Below are positions 1-5,406 of a DNA stretch of 6,589 nucleotides, piece after piece. The DNA comes from Thermoanaerobacterium sp. (GTDB lineage Bacteria; Bacillota; Thermoanaerobacteria; Thermoanaerobacterales; Thermoanaerobacteraceae): NCBI GenBank assembly GCA_029960905.1, contig JASBVU010000104.1, forward strand, positions 1-6,589. Reading direction: 5' to 3'. The first letter of the stretch is position 1; every line of letters starts with the position of its first letter. The position numbers and the translations under genes are program-made. The notes below the pieces were generated by a model that was not told where the DNA came from, made no database searches, and worked only from the letters and a program-made list of their open reading frames with translations.

Positions 1-774
1 ATGGAGATATACGATGAGTCTAATAAACCTGATAAAGTGATTGTGTACGACGGTGATAAAAGTTACGTGTATTTTTCAAAAATAAATCAGACATTTATAG
101 AGGATGACGGCGAAAATATACCTGCGTATTCCCTGTTTGCATCATTTATAGACAATTTTAAAAAAGCTGGAGAGATAAAAGAAAGCGATGATGGTGAATT
201 TTACCGAATTGATGTTCCAATTTTAGATGGCAACACTTTTATGTACAATGAATCGGTTGAATTTTCAAAAAAAGATTACAAACCGGTATCTATGAAGATT
301 TACGATATAAATGGAAAGATTTTTGCTGAGATGAAGTACACAAATTTCGTGTATAATCCAGAGTTAGATGATGGTCTTTTTGCTCAAAAAGATATTTCTA
401 CATTCAGCAGATACTTGCATACTGATATTAATGTGACTGTGGACATAAAAGATGTTTATAAATACTCAGGAATAAATCCAGTGTTTCCTGAATACATGCC
501 TAAAAATTATATTCTTGAAAATATAAGCATAGATATGTCAAATAATAATTCAATTAATTTAACATATTTAAACGGTAATGATATAATAAAAATTGTTGAA
601 AGTGTTAATGCTTTTGATGGAAAAGGCTTTGATAAAGGGCGCATTGGAAATACTACTTATTATAAAAAAGGGAATAGATATATTTTAGATAGAAATGGTC
701 TTATTGTTGATTTGATGCTTAATGAAAAAATAAGTTCTGATGAAGCACTGATGATTTTAAATTCTTTAATATGA
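1..774 (+). CDS. LolA-fold, YdcC/GerS-like lipoprotein, 3' part (5'-truncated by window edge)
   Basis: Only the C-terminal 257 residues are visible. The frame is open from base 1 and no signal peptide or lipobox is present, so the ATG at base 1 is probably internal and roughly 100 N-terminal residues lie outside the window. Residues 1-130 have the strand-rich pattern of a LolA-like fold, including a 'VIVYDGDKSYVYF' strand pair of the kind seen in lipoprotein-carrier relatives. Residues 150-257 form a second domain opening with 'FPEYMPKNY', as in DUF4367 or RseB/MucB C-terminal domains. Position directly before alr and ndoAI-ndoA matches B. subtilis ydcC, a sporulation-associated lipoprotein, and C. 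difficile gerS, which precedes alr2 and is needed for germination through cortex modification. A membrane-anchored extracytoplasmic role in spore formation or germination is therefore inferred. No catalytic residues are expected. The family call is firmer than the exact role. Confidence 0.75.
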   Translation: MEIYDESNKPDKVIVYDGDKSYVYFSKINQTFIEDDGENIPAYSLFASFIDNFKKAGEIKESDDGEFYRIDVPILDGNTFMYNESVEFSKKDYKPVSMKIYDINGKIFAEMKYTNFVYNPELDDGLFAQKDISTFSRYLHTDINVTVDIKDVYKYSGINPVFPEYMPKNYILENISIDMSNNNSINLTYLNGNDIIKIVESVNAFDGKGFDKGRIGNTTYYKKGNRYILDRNGLIVDLMLNEKISSDEALMILNSLI

Positions 775-777
775 TTT

Positions 778-782
778 GGAGG
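778..782 (+). promoter_or_regulatory. Shine-Dalgarno site that fixes the alr start
   Basis: GGAGG lies 5 nt before the ATG at 788, within the 13-nt gap after the preceding stop codon (772-774). The in-frame TTG at 776 overlaps this site and has no ribosome binding site of its own, so 788 is the preferred start. Confidence 0.8.
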
Positions 783-787
783 TAATT

Positions 788-1954
788 ATGCTTAATTTGT
801 ATAGACCAACATGGGCGGAAGTTAATTTGGATAATATAATTCACAATTACAAAGAGATAAGAAAGATCACTGATAAAAATGCCGGTATAATGGCTGTAGT
901 CAAGGCAAATGCGTATGGGCACGGTTCGTATGAAGTGTCGAAGGAATTGATAAATTGTGGTGTGGATTATCTGGCTGTTGCGACGATTGACGAGGCTTTG
1001 GAATTAAGAGAGCAGGGCATATCAAAGCCAATACTCATTTTAGGATATACTCCAGCAAAGTTTGCTGATGTAATTGTAAAGTACGATATTACGCAAACAG
1101 CATTTGAGCTAAGTTACGTAAAAGAGGTGGCAAAGGTAGCCCAAAAACTTGGCAAATATGCTAAGATTCATGTTAAGGTAGACACGGGAATGGGACGCAT
1201 TGGCTACAATGACATGAATAAAGCTTATGAAGAAATTTTATCCATGTCATCTCTTGCTGGAATCAACATTGAAGGCATATTTAGCCATTTTTCGTCATCA
1301 GACGAAAAAGACAAGGAGTACACGGTAAGGCAGCTTAAGATTTTTTTAAGTCTTATAGAAAGGCTTAAAAAGTCTGGCATATACATTCCTATTAGGCACA
1401 TAGCAAACAGTGCTGCAATATTAGACATGCCTGAAACACACCTTGACATGGTAAGACCGGGGATTATACTTTACGGCAGTTTTCCTTCAGATGAAGTAAA
1501 TAAGAAAATCGATTTAAGGCCAACCATATCTTTGAGGTCGAAAGTCGTTTATGTTAAAGATGTAGAGGAAGGAGAATATATAAGCTACAACAGGACATAT
1601 AGGACAAACAGAAAAAGTCGCATAGCCACTTTGCCTATAGGGTATGCGGATGGCTTAAACAGGCTTTTATCAAATAACCACAATGTCATAATAAATGGCA
1701 AATACGCTCCTATAGTGGGTAAAATATGCATGGATCAATGCATGGTTGATGTGACGTCGATTGAAGATGTTAAAGAAGGCGATACAGCCACTATTATGGG
1801 AGAAGCAGATGGCAAATTTATAAGTGCTGATGAAATTGCAGATAAATTAAAAACTATCCCTTATGAAGTATATTGTGGAATATCCAGACGGGTACCAAGA
1901 ATATATATATTTAATGGAGAGATAACAAAAGTAGAAAATTATTTAAAATGTTAA
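788..1954 (+). CDS. alr: Alanine racemase (PLP-dependent)
   Basis: This cytoplasmic enzyme interconverts L- and D-alanine, supplying D-Ala for peptidoglycan; in sporeformers it can also remove the germinant L-alanine. The 388-residue length is typical. The PLP lysine is K39 in 'AVVKANAYGHG', the same number as in the Geobacillus stearothermophilus enzyme. Other family motifs are 'KVDTGMGRIG' (K130, position of the carbamylated lysine, and R137), 'SHFSSSDE', 'HIANSAA', 'RPGIILYG', the second catalytic base Y267 in 'SYNRTY', 'LPIGYADG' and 'CMDQ' (314-317). The N-terminal part is the TIM-barrel and the C-terminal part the beta domain; the active site forms between two subunits. The ATG at 788 is chosen for its GGAGG. 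It follows the LolA-like gene by 13 nt and is probably co-transcribed with it. No terminator hairpin is seen after the stop codon. All key residues are intact. Confidence 0.97.
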   Translation: MLNLYRPTWAEVNLDNIIHNYKEIRKITDKNAGIMAVVKANAYGHGSYEVSKELINCGVDYLAVATIDEALELREQGISKPILILGYTPAKFADVIVKYDITQTAFELSYVKEVAKVAQKLGKYAKIHVKVDTGMGRIGYNDMNKAYEEILSMSSLAGINIEGIFSHFSSSDEKDKEYTVRQLKIFLSLIERLKKSGIYIPIRHIANSAAILDMPETHLDMVRPGIILYGSFPSDEVNKKIDLRPTISLRSKVVYVKDVEEGEYISYNRTYRTNRKSRIATLPIGYADGLNRLLSNNHNVIINGKYAPIVGKICMDQCMVDVTSIEDVKEGDTATIMGEADGKFISADEIADKLKTIPYEVYCGISRRVPRIYIFNGEITKVENYLKC

Positions 1955-1979
1955 ATATTATGTATAAAAATAATAAAGA

Positions 1980-2009
1980 TTGACATTAATATATATAGCA
2001 GTATATAAT
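1980..2009 (+). promoter_or_regulatory. Sigma-A-type promoter of the ndoAI-ndoA operon
   Basis: A consensus -35 box TTGACA (1980-1985) and a consensus -10 box TATAAT (2004-2009) are separated by 18 bp. The start of transcription would fall near 2016, leaving a leader of about 25 nt that contains AGGAGG. It lies in the 87-nt gap after alr, so the toxin-antitoxin pair can be transcribed independently of alr. Confidence 0.82.
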
Positions 2010-2019
2010 AAATTATATA
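2002..2019 (+). promoter_or_regulatory. Perfect inverted repeat over the -10 box; candidate operator
   Basis: TATATAAT (2002-2009) and ATTATATA (2012-2019) form a perfect 8-bp inverted repeat with a 2-bp spacer, covering the -10 box and the probable transcription start of the ndoAI promoter. A ribbon-helix-helix dimer such as the downstream NdoAI would be expected to bind a short symmetric site like this. The surrounding DNA is very AT-rich, so chance symmetry is possible, and autoregulation is inferred. Confidence 0.45.
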
Positions 2020-2041
2020 AGTGTGTTAGGAGGTCATAATT

Positions 2042-2317
2042 GTGGGCGAGACAAAAAGAATACTCGTCAGTTTGCCGGAAAGCTTACTGGAAGAAGTTGA
2101 TGTACTTGCTGCTATGGAAAATAGAAACCGCAGTGAATTTATAAGAGAAGCCATGAAATTGTACATTAAAGAGAGAAAGAAGATGAAGATAAGGGAGAGC
2201 ATGAAAAAAGGGTATCTTGAGATGGCGGCTATAAATGCAGAACTTGCGGAATTGGGCCTAACCGCTGACAACGAATGTTTTAACGGATACGAGAAAAAAT
2301 TAAAAAAGTGTGATTGA
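2042..2317 (+). CDS. ndoAI: Antitoxin NdoAI/EndoAI (ribbon-helix-helix, MazE-type partner)
   Basis: This is the 91-residue labile antitoxin that binds and blocks the NdoA endoribonuclease. The N-terminal ribbon-helix-helix DNA-binding fold is clear: strand 'KRILVSLP' (5-12), first helix about 13-25, a turn at 'NRNRSEF', then second helix '[14 protein letters not shown]' (31-44). The C-terminal segment '[12 protein letters not shown]' (54-65) closely matches 'MRRGYMEMAKIN' of B. subtilis YdcD, the part that contacts the toxin. The start is GTG, supported by AGGAGG (2028-2033) with an 8-nt spacer. The B. subtilis protein has 93 residues, so the length is normal. The stop codon is one nucleotide from the toxin ATG. 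It probably also represses its own promoter through the inverted repeat just upstream; this is inferred. Confidence 0.93.
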   Translation: MGETKRILVSLPESLLEEVDVLAAMENRNRSEFIREAMKLYIKERKKMKIRESMKKGYLEMAAINAELAELGLTADNECFNGYEKKLKKCD

Positions 2318-2318
2318 C

Positions 2319-2669
2319 ATGATTGTAAAACGTGGAGATATTTTGTATGCTGATTTAAGCCCTGTCATAGGCTCAGAACAGGGTGGTGTTAGGCCCGTAC
2401 TTGTCATACAGAACGATATCGGCAATAAGTACAGCCCTACAGTTATTGTGTCAGCAATAACATCACAGATAAACAAGGCTAAATTGCCGACACATGTTGA
2501 GATAAATGGAACGGAATACGGTCTTAATAAAGATTCGGTTATTTTATTAGAGCAAATAAGGACTATAGACAAAAAGCGGCTAAGGGAAAAGATAGGTCAT
2601 TTTGACCAAGAGATGATGGAAAAGGTAAATGAGGCATTGCAAATAAGCCTTGGGTTGATAGATTTTTAA
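2319..2669 (+). CDS. ndoA: Endoribonuclease toxin NdoA/EndoA (MazF/PemK family)
   Basis: This is a sequence-specific mRNA interferase. The B. subtilis homologue cuts single-stranded RNA at U^ACAU and slows growth under stress. The 116-residue length equals that of B. subtilis NdoA, and long segments are nearly identical, including '[19 protein letters not shown]' and '[14 protein letters not shown]'. Catalytic residues R25 and T48 are present at the same numbers as in the B. subtilis enzyme, so it should be active. The ATG at 2319 is chosen because it aligns with the B. subtilis N-terminus (MIVKRGD). An in-frame GTG at 2310 would overlap the antitoxin gene by 8 nt. No Shine-Dalgarno sequence precedes either codon, so translation is probably coupled to that of the antitoxin, which would keep antitoxin in excess. 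An intrinsic terminator follows directly. Confidence 0.96.
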   Translation: MIVKRGDILYADLSPVIGSEQGGVRPVLVIQNDIGNKYSPTVIVSAITSQINKAKLPTHVEINGTEYGLNKDSVILLEQIRTIDKKRLREKIGHFDQEMMEKVNEALQISLGLIDF

Positions 2670-2700
2670 GGACAGCTTGAAAAAATGTCCTTTTATTTTT
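2668..2700 (+). terminator. Intrinsic terminator after ndoA
   Basis: A 7-bp stem, AAGGACA (2668-2674) with TGTCCTT (2686-2692), encloses an 11-nt loop, and the T-rich tract runs to 2700. The stem begins inside the ndoA stop codon. The long loop and modest GC make it moderate in strength, but the position between two separately promoted genes supports it. Confidence 0.68.
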
Positions 2701-2732
2701 ATGGTATTTTTCGAGATTTAAAAAGATTTTTG

Positions 2733-2761
2733 TTGAAATAGGCAAATTTTTTGTATAAAAT
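2733..2761 (+). promoter_or_regulatory. Probable sigma-A-type promoter of the small secreted-protein gene
   Basis: TTGAAA (2733-2738) and TAAAAT (2756-2761) are 17 bp apart; the overlapping TATAAA at 2754 is an alternative -10 box. Transcription would start near 2768, immediately before the ribosome binding site AGGGGG (2771-2776). The preceding terminator makes a promoter necessary here. Confidence 0.6.
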
Positions 2762-2783
2762 AAAATTAAAAGGGGGCTTAGTT

Positions 2784-3233
2784 GTGAAGAAGATTTATGC
2801 GTTGATATTGGTATTTGCTGCAATGTTAGCTGTAATTGGAATTGTATATGCCGATTCGACTCAAGACCCTGGAAGCCAACAGGATCCGATAGTCACAAAA
2901 AGTTATGTAGACAGTAAATACGATGATTTAAAGAATTACATAGATAGCAAAGTAGGTGCAGCAAGCAGCAGCAATTACGATATAGTCGAGTTAAAGCCGG
3001 GTGAAAGCATTACACTTTATCAAGGCTCTGAGGCTATAGTCAGAACAGATAATACATCAACGATTGTCACAAGCACTGATGGCGTTTCGGATTTAACAGG
3101 TGGGAAAGACTTGAAAAACAATGCATTGATACCAGCAAATCACCTTCTGCTTTTTCCACGGTCAGATGGGAGAGGAATAAAAGCCAAAGCTGATACTATA
3201 ATTGTAGTCATGGGAAAATACACAAAAAATTAA
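2784..3233 (+). CDS. Small secreted protein of unknown function
   Basis: I do not recognise a named family. The GTG start at 2784 is chosen because AGGGGG (2771-2776) lies 7 nt upstream and because it gives a clean signal peptide: basic 'MKK', hydrophobic core to about residue 20, and a probable cleavage after 'VYA' (residue 23). The mature protein is about 126 residues. Residues 34-57 are polar and helix-prone, with the near-repeat 'YVDSK'/'YIDSK', possibly a short coiled coil. A Ser/Ala-rich linker (59-63) follows, then a strand-rich domain (65-147) with 'ELKPGESITLYQGSEAIVR', 'DLTGGKDL', 'IPANHLLLFPRSDGRGI' and a final strand 'IIVVMGKYT'. There is no lipobox, sortase motif or SLH domain, so release or non-covalent surface binding is likely. 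It has its own promoter and terminator. A surface or oligomeric envelope role is only a guess. Confidence 0.85.
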   Translation: MKKIYALILVFAAMLAVIGIVYADSTQDPGSQQDPIVTKSYVDSKYDDLKNYIDSKVGAASSSNYDIVELKPGESITLYQGSEAIVRTDNTSTIVTSTDGVSDLTGGKDLKNNALIPANHLLLFPRSDGRGIKAKADTIIVVMGKYTKN

Positions 3234-3236
3234 TGT

Positions 3237-3262
3237 GCGCTTTAAAGCGCTTTATTTTTTTT
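3237..3262 (+). terminator. Intrinsic terminator after the secreted-protein gene
   Basis: The 14-bp palindrome GCGCTTTAAAGCGC (3237-3250) can fold as a 5-bp stem with a TTAA loop, followed by a tract of 11 T in 12 positions (3251-3262). It starts 3 nt after the stop codon and precedes the next promoter. The stem is short, but its GC core and the strong T tract support termination. Confidence 0.72.
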
Positions 3263-3275
3263 CTAAAATATGGTA

Positions 3276-3305
3276 TTGCTCAATGCTATATTAAAGTGAT
3301 ATAAT
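3276..3305 (+). promoter_or_regulatory. Promoter of the DUF5693-csaB operon
   Basis: TTGCTC (3276-3281) and a consensus TATAAT (3300-3305) are 18 bp apart. A second, weaker pair lies 14-15 bp downstream: TTAAAG (3291-3296) with TACAAT (3314-3319), spacer 17. No other promoter is evident before csaB, so this one probably serves the DUF5693 gene, csaB and the tagA-like gene. Confidence 0.65.
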
Positions 3306-3321
3306 TCAAGTGATACAATAC
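3294..3321 (+). repeat. Two-copy 14-bp tandem repeat over the -10 region
   Basis: AAGTGATATAATTC (3294-3307) is followed directly by AAGTGATACAATAC (3308-3321), matching at 12 of 14 positions. Each copy holds a -10-like hexamer (TATAAT, TACAAT), so the duplication creates two potential start sites, or a paired site for a regulator. Confidence 0.6.
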
Positions 3322-3332
3322 TAAAAAGGATG

Positions 3333-3338
3333 AAGGAG
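3333..3338 (+). promoter_or_regulatory. Shine-Dalgarno site deciding a TTG start
   Basis: AAGGAG sits 9 nt before TTG 3348. It falls inside the reading frame if the in-frame ATG at 3330 were used, and that ATG has only AGG directly adjacent to it. The TTG start is therefore preferred. Confidence 0.65.
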
Positions 3339-3347
3339 AGATATTCT

Positions 3348-5369
3348 TTGAGTCTAAAGAAAATACTTGTATTTTTTGTAGTACTATCATTAGCAGTATC
3401 TGCAATTGTAGATGTATCCAGAATTAGCGTTGAAAATAAGTACAACACGGTGGAAACCGTGGCTGATCTCTATAACTTTGAAAACTTGGCTGAAAATACG
3501 GGAATGAGCATACAGGATGTGTTAACAAGGTTTAAGGAAAACGGCTTAAAAGGAGTGGCAGTACCTGAAGTCACATTAAACAGGCTTCAGGAAATCGGGA
3601 AAATAGCTCTTTACAAGATGTCAGACGTGGAGAATATTTATAACCTTAAGAATAATACGGGCAATTCTGCATTGACATCATACCTTAAAAGTTTAAGCGA
3701 CAGCCAAAAAAGGATTGAGAAGGATTATATCGTTGCAACTACAGATGATGTTTCGACTTATGAGTTCTTGAAGTCATCTTTGACCAAGAGGGTACCGTCT
3801 GACAAGTTGACGATATTAAAAAATGGAAGCAACTATGCATTTATCTTAAACGAAGACATGGACACATTTGCTGATCAAGGTTTGGGCTTTGACAAAAATG
3901 ATTTAGACATGGTAAAATCATTGGGTCTTGATATAGTACCAAGGGTTGAAAATTACAATGGCATAAAAGATAAAGACATACAAAACTACGTAGAGCTTTT
4001 AAAACAGTACGATGTGAAGACAGTCGTGTTTGGTGGAAATGATGTACTGGGAAATCCTGATAAAATATCGTACGCAGCATCATTGTTTAAAAAGAATGGA
4101 GTTGCAATTGGCATAATTGACACACCTATGGGTAAAAGCTTGCAAGCAGGAACAGAAAAATTCACGAAATTTGACGGTTACGACGGGGCTAAAGTTTACG
4201 GTCTTTCTGAAGCTGAGACAGCTAAGTATGATACAAGTGGAATAGTTGACAGATGGTACAGGTCTATCATAGAGAGAGACGTGAGAATTATATACATTAG
4301 GGCAAAAGTTGATACGACTAAGTCTCAAAATTACAATATGAAGCAGAACATATCGATGCTGAAAGAGATAAATGACCTTGTGAATTATGCGGGACTTAAT
4401 TTAGGCGTAGTCAAGCCTTTAAGCCCGATTCATCAATCGAAGATAATAGAATTGTTGATTTCAGTAGGCGTTGTCGCAGGTGGAATTCTTCTCCTGATGC
4501 TTTTTGGGCTTAAAGATAAATATTCTTTAATACTTACAATTTTAGGAATTGCTATATCTGCTCTTTTGATTTTAACCAAATACAATGACCTTGGCGTCAA
4601 GGCAGTGGCTTTGTTGTCATCTATAATATATCCATCACTGGCTATAGGGTACTTCATCGATGACAGCAAAAAGATTATTGAGCACGGGGAAGATGGTCAT
4701 TATGTGAGAGATTCACTTTACATTTTCTTTAAGACTGTTTTAATATCTTTAGCTGGTGGGCTGATAATTGCAGCAATTATGGCAGATAGCAAATACATGT
4801 TGAAGTTGGACTACTTTAGGGGTGTAAAACTGTCATTTACGGTACCTGTAGTTGTGTATATAGCGTATTACGGCTATAAAGTGTGGGGTATAAATACACT
4901 TAAGAAATTTACTGATGCTTCTATCAAAATACTAAATACAGAAATTAAAATATGGCATGTATTGGCTGTTTTGATAGCTGGTTTTGTAGGCATTGTGTAT
5001 ATTTCCAGAACAGGCAATTCACCAGTCATAAAGCCTACATCAATAGAACTTAAATTTAGAAGCTTGCTTGAACATTACCTTGTGGCAAGGCCAAGGACAA
5101 AAGAATTTTTAGTAGGGTATCCTGCTTTGATATTAAGTATATATGCTGCCAAGAAGAAATCAAAAACATTGAATTTTATATTTGGAATACTGGCATCTAT
5201 CGGAATACTATCTATGCCTAATACCATGAGCCACGTGGAAAGTGTGCTTAAAATTGCGTTAGAGCGTACTGTAATAAGCTGGGTGTTTGGACTTATAATA
5301 GGATTAGTTGCATTAAAAGTTGTTGATGTTTTTATGAGATATATAAAGATGAAGAATGTCCACAATTGA
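3348..5369 (+). CDS. Polytopic membrane protein with large ectodomain, DUF5693 type
   Basis: The protein has 673 residues from TTG 3348, or 679 from ATG 3330. A signal-anchor helix at about 5-22 leads into an extracytoplasmic domain of about 340 residues. About nine membrane helices follow, near 367-388, 392-411, 418-437, 458-478, 495-514, 535-554, 587-601, 608-627 and 641-663. The ectodomain alternates strands and helices ('LGLDIVPRVENY', 'VKTVVFGGNDVLG', 'NGVAIGIID', 'RWYRSIIERDVRIIYIRA'), suggesting a TIM-barrel-like fold. Striking motifs in the membrane part are 'RTGNSP' (554-559) and 'ARPRTKEFLVGYP' (580-592). The general pattern matches what I recall of clostridial DUF5693 proteins, whose function is unknown. 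It lies 37 nt before csaB with no terminator or promoter between, so a role in making, exporting or attaching the cell-wall polysaccharide is inferred. It shows no resemblance to Wzx flippases that I can see. Confidence 0.85.
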   Translation: MSLKKILVFFVVLSLAVSAIVDVSRISVENKYNTVETVADLYNFENLAENTGMSIQDVLTRFKENGLKGVAVPEVTLNRLQEIGKIALYKMSDVENIYNLKNNTGNSALTSYLKSLSDSQKRIEKDYIVATTDDVSTYEFLKSSLTKRVPSDKLTILKNGSNYAFILNEDMDTFADQGLGFDKNDLDMVKSLGLDIVPRVENYNGIKDKDIQNYVELLKQYDVKTVVFGGNDVLGNPDKISYAASLFKKNGVAIGIIDTPMGKSLQAGTEKFTKFDGYDGAKVYGLSEAETAKYDTSGIVDRWYRSIIERDVRIIYIRAKVDTTKSQNYNMKQNISMLKEINDLVNYAGLNLGVVKPLSPIHQSKIIELLISVGVVAGGILLLMLFGLKDKYSLILTILGIAISALLILTKYNDLGVKAVALLSSIIYPSLAIGYFIDDSKKIIEHGEDGHYVRDSLYIFFKTVLISLAGGLIIAAIMADSKYMLKLDYFRGVKLSFTVPVVVYIAYYGYKVWGINTLKKFTDASIKILNTEIKIWHVLAVLIAGFVGIVYISRTGNSPVIKPTSIELKFRSLLEHYLVARPRTKEFLVGYPALILSIYAAKKKSKTLNFIFGILASIGILSMPNTMSHVESVLKIALERTVISWVFGLIIGLVALKVVDVFMRYIKMKNVHN

Positions 5370-5393
5370 TTTTACTTACTTTTATTAAGCCAT

Positions 5394-5398
5394 GGAGG
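5394..5398 (+). promoter_or_regulatory. Shine-Dalgarno site that fixes the csaB start
   Basis: GGAGG lies 8 nt before ATG 5407, which yields the family-typical N-terminus 'MKILISGYYG'. The in-frame ATG at 5392 overlaps this site and lacks a ribosome binding site. Confidence 0.8.
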
Positions 5399-5406
5399 TA
5401 AAGATA

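Noticed and set aside
1955..1979. Possible terminator after alr
   Set aside because: Only short A/T-only inverted repeats without a GC stem or a following T tract are present, so readthrough from alr into ndoAI cannot be excluded.
2310..2318. GTG 2310 as the ndoA start
   Set aside because: It adds three residues not found in B. subtilis NdoA, overlaps the antitoxin gene, and has no ribosome binding site; ATG 2319 fits the family.
2300..2572. Minus-strand open frame of 90 codons opposite ndoA
   Set aside because: NdoA matches B. subtilis over its full length, and the antisense frame has no start signal or recognisable content.
3330..3347. ATG 3330 as the start of the DUF5693-type gene
   Set aside because: There is no spaced Shine-Dalgarno site before it, while AAGGAG lies 9 nt before TTG 3348. 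The rejection is tentative because ATG is the commoner start codon.
5370..5393. Possible promoter or terminator between the DUF5693-type gene and csaB
   Set aside because: No spaced -35/-10 pair or hairpin could be found in this short gap, which favours a single operon.
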